Shown here one piece after another: positions 1-5,457 of a stretch of DNA of 9,435 nt. Position 1 is the first letter of the stretch, and each line of letters begins with the position of its first letter. The notes beneath the pieces were generated by a model. It was given only the letters and a program-made list of their open reading frames with translations, did no database searches and was not told where the DNA came from. Position numbers and translations under genes: made by a program. This DNA is from an uncultured Oscillospiraceae bacterium (GTDB lineage: Bacteria; Bacillota; Clostridia; Oscillospirales; Acutalibacteraceae), in assembly GCA_900540305.1 (NCBI GenBank), contig UQFL01000066.1:1-9435 (forward strand). Direction: 5' to 3'.

Positions 1-48
1 CGAGATCAGCCTCGGTCTCGTGGGCTCGGAGATGTGTATAAGAGACAG
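1..48 (+). other. Illumina Nextera i7-side adapter (not genomic)
   Basis: Bases 15-48 are the Nextera read-2 transposase adapter, ending in the 19-bp Tn5 mosaic end AGATGTGTATAAGAGACAG (30-48). Bases 1-6 (CGAGAT) match the end of the P7 primer. Bases 7-14 (CAGCCTCG) sit where the 8-base i7 index belongs and match the index I know as N710. Genomic sequence starts at 49. Read on the minus strand, the adapter gives the artefact peptide CLLYTSPSPRD, so any protein called here would be spurious. Confidence 0.98.
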
Positions 49-740
49 GCGCGAATCTGCTCTATTTTATTCTGCACATAAACAACACTTCGAGCTTTCC
101 GAAACCGCTTAAAAAGAAAGAAGAGGAGGAAGCCCTGCAAAGACTGAAGCAGGGTGATAAAGACGCAAGGGCACTGCTTATTGAAAGAAATCTGAGACTT
201 GTTAGTCATATAGTTAAAAAATACTATTCCAAAACAAACGACACCGATGACCTTATCTCAATAGGCACAATTGGACTTATAAAAGCGATAGACAGCTTTA
301 ATCCCGATAAATCAATACGCCTTGCAACTTATGCAAGCAGATGTATTGAAAACGAAATCTTGATGCATTTCAGAAATATCAAGAAAAACGCCACAGATGT
401 TTATCTTTCCGACTCGCTTGAAAGCGACAAGGACGGCAACCCCCTAACGCTTCAGGACACAATCAGCGACAACAGGGATATGGCGGAAGACCTTGAGAAA
501 AAAATGCGCTGGGAAAAAGCCGCCGAATATATTGAAAACCTTGAGGACGAAAGAGAAAAAGAAATAATCATTCTTCGCTATGGTCTTGATAACAAAAAGC
601 CTATAACTCAAAGAGAAGTTGCCGATAGGCTTAATATCAGCAGAAGCTATGTTTCAAGAATTGAAAAGAAAACACTTGACGATTTGAGAAAGTTTATTGA
701 AAAAGAAACAGATTTCACAGATGACCCGAAGAAAAAATGA
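49..740 (+). CDS. sigK: Sporulation RNA polymerase sigma factor SigK, 5' truncated
   Basis: This is a sigma-70 family factor of the SigK type, which directs late mother-cell transcription (spore coat and cortex genes) in endospore formers. The reading frame enters at base 51 and is open for 229 codons to TGA at 738-740; the start codon lies beyond the tagmentation cut. Visible in order are a hydrophobic stretch LLYFILHINN, the FPKPL motif typical of SigK, region 2 (ERNLRLVSHIVKKY, then DLISIGTIGLIKAIDSFNP and LATYASRCIENEILMH, the core-binding and -10 recognition segments), and region 4 with a helix-turn-helix (ITQREVADRLNISRSYVSRIEKK). The FPxPL motif and the MHFRNIKK...DVYLSD spacer fit SigK better than SigE. 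The hydrophobic N-terminal stretch aligns with the end of the pro-sequence of Bacillus pro-SigK. No skin-type element interrupts the visible part. The TTG at 360 is an internal Leu codon, not a start. Confidence 0.93.
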
Positions 741-749
741 GCAAACAAA

Positions 750-777
750 AAAATCCCCCGAACACTCGGGGGATTTT
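750..777. terminator. Bidirectional intrinsic terminator between sigK and the GNAT gene
   Basis: A perfect 12-bp stem (750-761 with 766-777; core TCCCCCGA/TCGGGGGA) closes a 4-nt ACAC loop. T-rich sequence follows on the plus strand (to about 785) and A-rich sequence precedes it (745-753), giving a U-tract on the minus strand as well. It lies 9 nt after the sigK stop codon and 9 nt after the GNAT stop codon, so it can end both convergent transcripts. Confidence 0.93.
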
Positions 778-786
778 AATTTTATA

Positions 787-1254
787 TCAGAGTATTTTTT
801 CCATTCCTATTTTCTGAACATGAAGACCGCATTTTTCATAAAATTTTCTTGCGGAATCATTCAGCGCCCATACATTGAGAGTAACATTATAACAGCCTGC
901 ATTTTTGGCAAAGTCCAAAACATATTCGTAAAGCTTTTTGCCTATTTTTTGTCCTCTTGCCTTTTCATCAACGCAAAGGTCATCTATGTAAAGTGAGGTA
1001 ATATCGGTCAGTACATGAGAATTATGTTTTTCAAATATGCAAAACGCATAACCAAGCACATATTCTTTATCGTCTACTGCGACAAATGTTGGTCTTTCAT
1101 CATCAGCAATCAGCGCAACAAGCTCTTTATCGGTATATTTTCTTCCGCCCTGTCTGAACAAATCGGGTCTCTTATCCGAATGAACTTTATTAACCTGAAA
1201 CAATAAATCATTAATACGCTCTATATCTTTTTCCTGTGCCCGTCTGATATACAT
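787..1254 (-). CDS. GNAT family N-acetyltransferase
   Basis: This 155-residue protein has the size and fold markers of a single-domain GCN5-related N-acetyltransferase, which transfers acetyl from acetyl-CoA to an amine. The acetyl-CoA pyrophosphate loop is visible as ARGQKIGKKL (residues 99-108, R/QxxGxG/A type), preceded by the beta-4 strand SLYIDDLCVDE (87-97). Motif B follows as NVWALNDSARKFYEKCGL (127-144). The substrate is not evident; it is not clearly RimI, and the N-terminal half carries no specific signature. The ATG at 1252-1254 has GGAGG (1264-1268) 9 nt upstream. The gene lies downstream of the pfl terminator and seems to have its own promoter at 1345-1371, which places the hairpin inside its leader. 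Its stop codon faces the shared terminator. Confidence 0.9.
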   Translation of the reverse strand: MYIRRAQEKDIERINDLLFQVNKVHSDKRPDLFRQGGRKYTDKELVALIADDERPTFVAVDDKEYVLGYAFCIFEKHNSHVLTDITSLYIDDLCVDEKARGQKIGKKLYEYVLDFAKNAGCYNVTLNVWALNDSARKFYEKCGLHVQKIGMEKIL

Positions 1255-1282
1255 AAAACATTGCCTCCGTCAATTATAAATT

Positions 1283-1310
1283 AAAAAGGCTCGGACAAGC
1301 CGAGCCTAAA
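1283..1310 (-). terminator. Intrinsic terminator after pflA; possible attenuator of the GNAT gene
   Basis: Stem 1287-1294 pairs with 1300-1307 (AGGCTCGG/CCGAGCCT) around a 5-nt loop. On the minus strand it is followed by TTTTT and further AT-rich sequence, giving a standard hairpin plus U-tract. It lies about 70 nt past the pflA stop codon, so it is well placed to end the pfl transcript. It also lies only about 30 nt before the GNAT start and downstream of a strong promoter, so GNAT expression needs read-through or antitermination. Confidence 0.85.
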
Positions 1311-1344
1311 ATACAATTATTCGGTTTCTGTCCGACTGTTTGAT

Positions 1345-1371
1345 ATTATAACAAAGCAGTGATTTTGTCAA
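1345..1371 (-). promoter_or_regulatory. Predicted sigma-A promoter for the GNAT gene
   Basis: On the minus strand, a perfect TTGACA (1366-1371) is followed after 15 bp by a perfect TATAAT (1345-1350), which carries the extended -10 element TGT directly before it. The 15-bp spacing is 2 shorter than ideal; two perfect hexamers plus the TG element make up for it. The transcript would start near 1338, giving a leader of about 84 nt that contains the hairpin at 1287-1307. The -35 hexamer lies just beyond the pflA stop. Confidence 0.7.
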
Positions 1372-1376
1372 TAAAA

Positions 1377-2165
1377 TCAATTATCGGAATACTCGTCAAC
1401 CTTTAATATATCCTTTGCCTTTTCAACCTGTTCAGAAGTAGGAGTAGGACAATCTTTGAGTGAATACTCTATACCGAGTTTTTCCCATTTGAACAGACCA
1501 AGAGTGTGATATGGTAAAATCTCTACTCTTTTAACTGTTTTGAGATTTCCAATAAAATCGGCAGTTTTCTTGAGACCGTCCTCATCATCTGTAAGATTTG
1601 GAACAAGGACATGGCGTATCCACATAGGAACACCATTGTCAGACAAATACTGAGCCATCTGAAGTATATTGGAATTAGAATGACCTGTAAGACTTTTATG
1701 CTTTTCGTCATCAATTTCTTTAAGGTCAAGAATAAACAAATCAGTAACTTCAAGAAGGGCTTTGAATTTTGAAATAAACGGCTCTGCCATTGTAAAGGGC
1801 TGACCAGCCGTGTCAATAGCGGTATGAACGCCGTGTTTCTTTGCGATTTTGAAAAACTCTGTAACAAAATCTATTTGAAGCAAAGGCTCGCCGCCGCTTA
1901 CGGTAATTCCGCCCGATTCAAGATTTTTTCCCCAGTAGTTATGGTACTTCCACGCTCTGTCAAAAAGCTGTTGAGCACTCCACTCTTCACCGCCCATTGC
2001 CCATGTTTCAGGGTTATGACAGTATCTGCACCTCATGGCACAGCCTTGGAGAAAAACAACAAAACGGACACCGGGTCCATCCACAGAACCAAAGGTTTCA
2101 AGTGAATGGACACGGCCGATTACCGAATTTTCAATTTTATTTGTATCCAAATTACATTGACTCAT
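1377..2165 (-). CDS. pflA: Pyruvate formate-lyase activating enzyme (radical SAM)
   Basis: PflA uses a [4Fe-4S] cluster and S-adenosylmethionine to abstract hydrogen from the catalytic glycine of PflB, creating its glycyl radical in the cytoplasm. The 262-residue protein shows the cluster motif CAMRCRYC (Cys42, Cys46, Cys49), the family opening VIGRVHSLETFGSVDGPG (residues 15-32), the SAM-binding GGEP (91-94), and the C-terminal EILPYHTLGLFKWEKLG, all typical of PflA. A longer frame is open upstream to 2315, but it would lie deep inside pflB; the ATG at 2163-2165 gives the family length. That start overlaps the pflB end by 14 nt and has no clear Shine-Dalgarno sequence, so translation is probably coupled to pflB by reinitiation. 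The protein is about 13 residues longer at the N-terminus than E. coli PflA. The terminator at 1283-1310 ends the operon. Confidence 0.95.
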   Translation of the reverse strand: MSQCNLDTNKIENSVIGRVHSLETFGSVDGPGVRFVVFLQGCAMRCRYCHNPETWAMGGEEWSAQQLFDRAWKYHNYWGKNLESGGITVSGGEPLLQIDFVTEFFKIAKKHGVHTAIDTAGQPFTMAEPFISKFKALLEVTDLFILDLKEIDDEKHKSLTGHSNSNILQMAQYLSDNGVPMWIRHVLVPNLTDDEDGLKKTADFIGNLKTVKRVEILPYHTLGLFKWEKLGIEYSLKDCPTPTSEQVEKAKDILKVDEYSDN

Positions 2166-4404
2166 GGCAGGTACGAGAAATAACATCAAGCTGCTGCTCA
2201 CGGGTAAGGTCGATGAACTTAACTGCATATCCTGATACACGGATTGTGAAGTTTGCATACTCTTCCTTCTCCGGATGTTCCATTGCATCAAGAAGCTTTT
2301 CTTTACCGAACACATTTACATTGAGGTGATGAGCACCCTGGTCAAAGTAACCGTCCATAACCTGAACAAGGTTGTTTGACTGCTCATCTTCGCTGTGTCC
2401 GAGAGCATCGGGGTTGATTGTCTGGGTATTTGAAATACCGTCAAGAGCCCAGTGGTAAGGAAGCTTAGCAACTGAGTTAAGAGAAGCAAGAAGTCCGTTC
2501 TGCTCTGCACCGTAGCTCGGGTTTGCACCGGGAGAAAGCGGAGCACCTGCGGGACGGCCATCAGGCATAGCGCCTGTTGCTTTACCGTAAACGACATTTG
2601 AAGTAATTGTAAGAATTGAAGTTGTAGGCTCAGAGTTACGATATGTGTGATGACGCTTAACCATCTCAAGGAATGTTTTAAGAAGCCATACAGCGATTTC
2701 GTCTGCTCTGTCGTCGTCGTTTCCGTATTTCGGGAAATCGCCCTCTGTTTCATAGTCAACAACGATACCTGTTTCGTCACGAACAGTCTTAACCTTAGCG
2801 TATTTAATTGCGCTGAGTGAGTCAACAACATGTGAGAAACCTGCGATACCTGTTGCGAATGTACGGCGAACATCAGTATCAATAAGAGCCATTTCAGCTG
2901 CTTCATAGTAATACTTATCGTGCATGTACTGAATAAGGTTAAGTACATTTACATAAAGACCAGCAAGCCAATCCATCATAACGAGATACTTCTTAACTAC
3001 CTCATCATAATCAAGATATTCGCTTGTGATAGGAGCGTAAGCAGGGCCAACCTGATCGCGAGTTTTAACATCAACACCGCCGTTGATAGCGTAAAGAAGA
3101 CATTTAGCAAGGTTTGCACGAGCACCGAAGAACTGCATTTCCTTACCTGTCTGTGTAGCTGATACGCAGCAGCAGATTGAGTAGTCGTCGCCCCAAACCG
3201 GCTTCATAACATCGTCGTTTTCATACTGAATTGAGCTTGTGCGAATTGAGATTTCAGCAGCATACTTCTTGAAAGTCTCAGGAAGAGCGCTTGAATAGAG
3301 AACTGTAAGGTTCGGCTCAGGTGAGGGACCCATATTCTCAAGAGTATGAAGGAAACGGAAGTCAGTCTTAGTAACCATTGAACGGCCGTCTACGCCGATA
3401 CCGCCAACCTCAAGAGTAGCCCATACCGGGTCACCGCTGAAGAGCTGGTTGTATGAGGGAATACGAGCGAATTTAACCATACGGAATTTCATTACCATGT
3501 GGTCGATGATTTCCTGAGCTTCGCTCTCTGTAAGAACGCCGTTTTCAAGGTCGCGCTGGAAGTAAATATCAAGGAATGTTGAGATACGGCCAACGCTCAT
3601 TGCAGCGCCGTTCTGAGTTTTGATAGCTGCAAGATAGCCGAAATAGAGCCACTGAGCAGCTTCTTTAGCGTTTGAAGCAGGAAGAGAAATATCGAAGCCG
3701 TAAATCTTAGCCATCTCTTTCATCTGCTTGAGAGCAGTAATCTGCATTGCGATTTCTTCACGAAGACGGATAACATCGTCTGTCATTGTACCGTCGCCGC
3801 AGTTATCAAAGTCTTTTTTCTTCTCCTCAATAAGGAAGTCAATACCGTAAAGAGCAACACGGCGGTAGTCACCAACGATTCTGCCGCGGCCGTATGTATC
3901 CGGAAGACCTGTGATAATCTTGTTGTGACGAGCCTTTTTCATCTCGGGAGTATAAGCATCAAATACAGCCTGGTTATGAGTTCTGCTGTATTCTGTGAAA
4001 ATCTTGTGAAGTTCCGGGTTGGGATGATAACCGTAAGTTTCGCAAGACTGCTCAGCCATTTTAATGCCGCCGAAAGGCATAAATGCACGCTTGAGAGGCT
4101 TATCTGTCTGAAGACCTACGATCTGCTCTAAGTCCTTTGTTTCCTCGCTGAGGTAACCGGGGCCATAAGATGTAAGTGTTGAAACAATCTCTGTTTCCAT
4201 ATCAAGAACGCCGTTGTTTGCACGCTCTTTTTTCTGCAAATCCTGCAAAATACCCCAAAGCTTATTTGTTGCTTCTGTGGGTCCTGCAAGGAAAGAATCA
4301 TCGCCGTCATAGGGCTTATAGTTCTTCTGAATGAAGTCTCTTACATTGACTTCTTCTTTCCAAATGCGGCCTTCAAATCCGGCCCACTCTTTGAAATCAA
4401 CCAT
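2152..4404 (-). CDS. pflB: Formate C-acetyltransferase (pyruvate formate-lyase)
   Basis: This glycyl radical enzyme converts pyruvate and CoA to acetyl-CoA and formate in anaerobic fermentation. The 750-residue chain is close to the 760 of E. coli PflB and appears complete. Visible are the active-site cysteine pair in SICCCVSATQTGKEMQFFGARANLAK (Cys412 and Cys413 align with E. coli Cys418/Cys419, with an extra Cys411 before them), the TYGRGRIVGDYRR region (170-182), the conserved SNVVYGKATGAMPDGRPAG segment (602-620), and the C-terminal glycyl radical loop IRVSGYAVKF with Gly725. The ATG at 4402-4404 has AGGAGG (4413-4418) 8 nt upstream. pflA overlaps its end and is co-transcribed. Expression probably starts from promoters at 4492-4531 and is probably repressed by Rex through 4446-4463. 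The sequence is typical of PflB rather than of glycerol dehydratase or choline lyase relatives. Confidence 0.98.
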   Translation of the reverse strand: MVDFKEWAGFEGRIWKEEVNVRDFIQKNYKPYDGDDSFLAGPTEATNKLWGILQDLQKKERANNGVLDMETEIVSTLTSYGPGYLSEETKDLEQIVGLQTDKPLKRAFMPFGGIKMAEQSCETYGYHPNPELHKIFTEYSRTHNQAVFDAYTPEMKKARHNKIITGLPDTYGRGRIVGDYRRVALYGIDFLIEEKKKDFDNCGDGTMTDDVIRLREEIAMQITALKQMKEMAKIYGFDISLPASNAKEAAQWLYFGYLAAIKTQNGAAMSVGRISTFLDIYFQRDLENGVLTESEAQEIIDHMVMKFRMVKFARIPSYNQLFSGDPVWATLEVGGIGVDGRSMVTKTDFRFLHTLENMGPSPEPNLTVLYSSALPETFKKYAAEISIRTSSIQYENDDVMKPVWGDDYSICCCVSATQTGKEMQFFGARANLAKCLLYAINGGVDVKTRDQVGPAYAPITSEYLDYDEVVKKYLVMMDWLAGLYVNVLNLIQYMHDKYYYEAAEMALIDTDVRRTFATGIAGFSHVVDSLSAIKYAKVKTVRDETGIVVDYETEGDFPKYGNDDDRADEIAVWLLKTFLEMVKRHHTYRNSEPTTSILTITSNVVYGKATGAMPDGRPAGAPLSPGANPSYGAEQNGLLASLNSVAKLPYHWALDGISNTQTINPDALGHSEDEQSNNLVQVMDGYFDQGAHHLNVNVFGKEKLLDAMEHPEKEEYANFTIRVSGYAVKFIDLTREQQLDVISRTCHESM

Positions 4405-4445
4405 TAATATATCCTCCTAAAAAATTTATCGGATTTACCGATTGT

Positions 4446-4463
4446 TTGTTAAAAAATAAACAA
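4446..4463. promoter_or_regulatory. Candidate Rex (NADH-sensing repressor) operator of pflBA
   Basis: The 18-mer TTGTTAAAAAATAAACAA matches the known Rex operator consensus TTGTTAANNNNTTAACAA at every specified position except one (position 13, A for T). It lies inside a slightly larger dyad, ATTGTTT (4441-4447) with AAACAAT (4458-4464). Rex is the NAD(H)-responsive repressor that controls fermentation genes, pfl among them, in many Bacillota. The site lies about 20-40 nt downstream of the predicted pfl start point, so bound Rex would act as a roadblock. No rex gene is in this window. Confidence 0.65.
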
Positions 4464-4465
4464 TA

Positions 4466-4487
4466 TGCGTTAACATTTGCTAACGCA
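4466..4487. repeat. 7-bp inverted repeat over the pfl transcription start (putative second operator)
   Basis: TGCGTTA (4466-4472) and TAACGCA (4481-4487) form perfect arms around an 8-nt spacer. The predicted start point of the main pfl promoter (about 4485) falls within it. Its centre is 22 bp, about two helical turns, from the centre of the Rex-like site, so the two would face the same side of the DNA. The half-site is not one I can assign to a known regulator. It could also fold as a hairpin at the 5' end of the pfl mRNA. Confidence 0.55.
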
Positions 4488-4491
4488 CGCT

Positions 4492-4531
4492 ATGATAACA
4501 CCTTTATAATAAAATTGCAATAGAAAATCAA
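4492..4531 (-). promoter_or_regulatory. Overlapping candidate sigma-A promoters for pflBA
   Basis: Two candidates are visible on the minus strand. The first has TTGCAA (4515-4520), a 17-bp spacer and TATCAT (4492-4497) with an extended TGT before the -10. The second, shifted upstream, has TTGATT (4526-4531), a 17-bp spacer and TATAAA (4503-4508). Start points would be near 4485 and 4496, giving pflB leaders of about 80-90 nt that carry the two dyads. The first is favoured because of its TG element and near-consensus -10. The rest of the 233-bp gap (4532-4637) is AT-rich and shows no strong terminator for the gene upstream. Confidence 0.6.
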
Positions 4532-4637
4532 AAAATTTTAGAGTTAATTTCTATCAGTTTTACACTCTTATTTTTAGCTGCCACAATCGTCTTTTTTTGA
4601 TTAACATATATAAAAGTTTTTGAATGTTTTTGACTGA

Positions 4638-5165
4638 TTATCTTCCAAACACATTTCCACCTATGCAATCTACAGCCACAGTAAGCGGAAAACGAGCAAA
4701 TTCAAGTTCTTTAACCGATTCGCATCCAAGGTCATCATAAGCTATAACTTCACAGCTTTTTATACACTTTGAAGCAAGTGCGCCTGCACCGCCTATTGCA
4801 CAAAGATAAACCGCTTTATTTTTAATTATCGAGTCGCACACCTCTTTGCTTCGCTCGCCCTTTCCTATCATAGCCACAACGCCGTTGTCAAGCAATGTCG
4901 GAGCAAAAACATCCATTCTGCCTGATGTTGTGGGGCCGCAAGAGCCAACTGCAAGACCTTCGGGAGCAGGAGTAGGACCTGCATAATAAATAACCGCGTC
5001 TTTCAAATCATACGGAAGCTTTTCTCCGTTTTCAAGTGACGCAACTATTCTCTTGTGAGCAGCGTCACGAGAGGTATAAACTTTTCCGGAAAGTACCACC
5101 CTGTCACCTGCTTTAAGAATGGGCGCATACTCACGGAGCTGATTAGTATTTAATTCGTATTCCAT
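4638..5165 (-). CDS. Fe-S type hydro-lyase beta subunit (class I fumarase / L(+)-tartrate dehydratase beta)
   Basis: The 175-residue protein matches the C-terminal (beta) part of class I Fe-S fumarases, which in many anaerobes is a separate subunit (FumB/TtdB type). The alpha-beta enzyme interconverts fumarate and malate, or dehydrates tartrate. Diagnostic segments are SGKVYTSRDAAHKR (26-39), IYYAGPTPAP (59-68), SCGPTTSGRMDVF (75-87), IGKGERS (100-106), VYLCAIGGAGAL (119-130) and LGCESVKELEFARFPLTVAVD (146-166). The ATG at 5163-5165 directly follows the TAA of the coiled-coil gene, with AAGGA (5176-5180) 10 nt upstream. The alpha subunit, which carries the [4Fe-4S] cluster and normally precedes the beta gene, is not adjacent and is not elsewhere in the window. 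The sequence alone does not separate fumarase from tartrate dehydratase, so no symbol is given. Confidence 0.9.
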   Translation of the reverse strand: MEYELNTNQLREYAPILKAGDRVVLSGKVYTSRDAAHKRIVASLENGEKLPYDLKDAVIYYAGPTPAPEGLAVGSCGPTTSGRMDVFAPTLLDNGVVAMIGKGERSKEVCDSIIKNKAVYLCAIGGAGALASKCIKSCEVIAYDDLGCESVKELEFARFPLTVAVDCIGGNVFGR

Positions 5166-5396
5166 TTATAGATTTTCCTTTTCACTGAGCTGATTTTTAA
5201 GTTTTTCATTTTCTTCTTCAAGATGCTGGAGAACGGCTATATTTTGATTTAACTCTCGGTTTGCCTCTTTAAGCTGAAAATCAAGATTTGAATTTATTAT
5301 TTCAAGCCGCTGACACTCAAAATTAACATCTTCAAGAGCGGCCATAAGCCGTGAAATCTGTTCTTTGAGTATATCAATATCTTTTTCTGCGCTCAT
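5166..5396 (-). CDS. Small coiled-coil protein of unknown function
   Basis: A 76-residue acidic protein, almost entirely predicted helix with heptad-like leucine/isoleucine spacing from about residue 7 to 72 (for example DILKEQISRLMAALEDVN and LQHLEEENEKLKNQLSE). It has no signal peptide, no transmembrane segment, and one cysteine at position 28. In size and form it recalls ZapB or SlyX, but no specific family motif is visible, and it lacks the ZapA globular head. The gene is supported by AGGAGG (5402-5407) 5 nt before the ATG and by its exact abutment (TAA then ATG) to the hydro-lyase beta gene, which suggests translational coupling. A function linked to that enzyme is possible but unproven. 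Confidence 0.82.
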   Translation of the reverse strand: MSAEKDIDILKEQISRLMAALEDVNFECQRLEIINSNLDFQLKEANRELNQNIAVLQHLEEENEKLKNQLSEKENL

Positions 5397-5411
5397 CGCC
5401 GCCTCCTTTTA

Positions 5412-5446
5412 CTAACAACACAAGGGAGCTGCAAAAGCAGCCCCCT
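5412..5446 (-). terminator. Intrinsic terminator after the proximal foldase gene
   Basis: Stem 5437-5446 pairs with 5423-5432 around a 4-nt UUUU loop (minus-strand RNA GGGGGCUGC...GCAGCUCCC). One pair is G-U on the minus-strand RNA but would be an A-C mismatch on the plus strand, consistent with leftward transcription. The tail is U-rich but interrupted (TTGTGTTGTT), so termination may be incomplete. It lies about 11 nt after the foldase stop codon. No clear promoter separates it from the coiled-coil gene, so the coiled-coil/hydro-lyase pair may depend on read-through. Confidence 0.75.
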
Positions 5447-5457
5447 GTCTATTTTAT

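Noticed and set aside
6..209. Minus-strand open frame over the left end
   Set aside because: It overlaps sigK, and its C-terminal part is translated Nextera adapter (CLLYTSPSPRD), a known artefact.
1274..1279. TATAAT on the minus strand just before the GNAT ribosome binding site
   Set aside because: A transcript from it would start at the ribosome binding site, and any -35 element would fall in the terminator hairpin without a match.
2166..2315. N-terminal extension of PflA by 50 residues
   Set aside because: It lies wholly inside pflB, has no family similarity, and would make the protein longer than known PflA; the ATG at 2165 fits the family.
4532..4575. Possible terminator for the hydro-lyase beta gene (AGAGT/ACTCT followed by a T-run on the minus strand)
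   Set aside because: The stem is only 5 bp with a 19-nt loop, too weak to call.
5166..5396. Calling the small coiled-coil gene zapA or zapB
   Set aside because: The ZapA N-terminal domain is absent, and resemblance to ZapB or SlyX is only general coiled-coil character.
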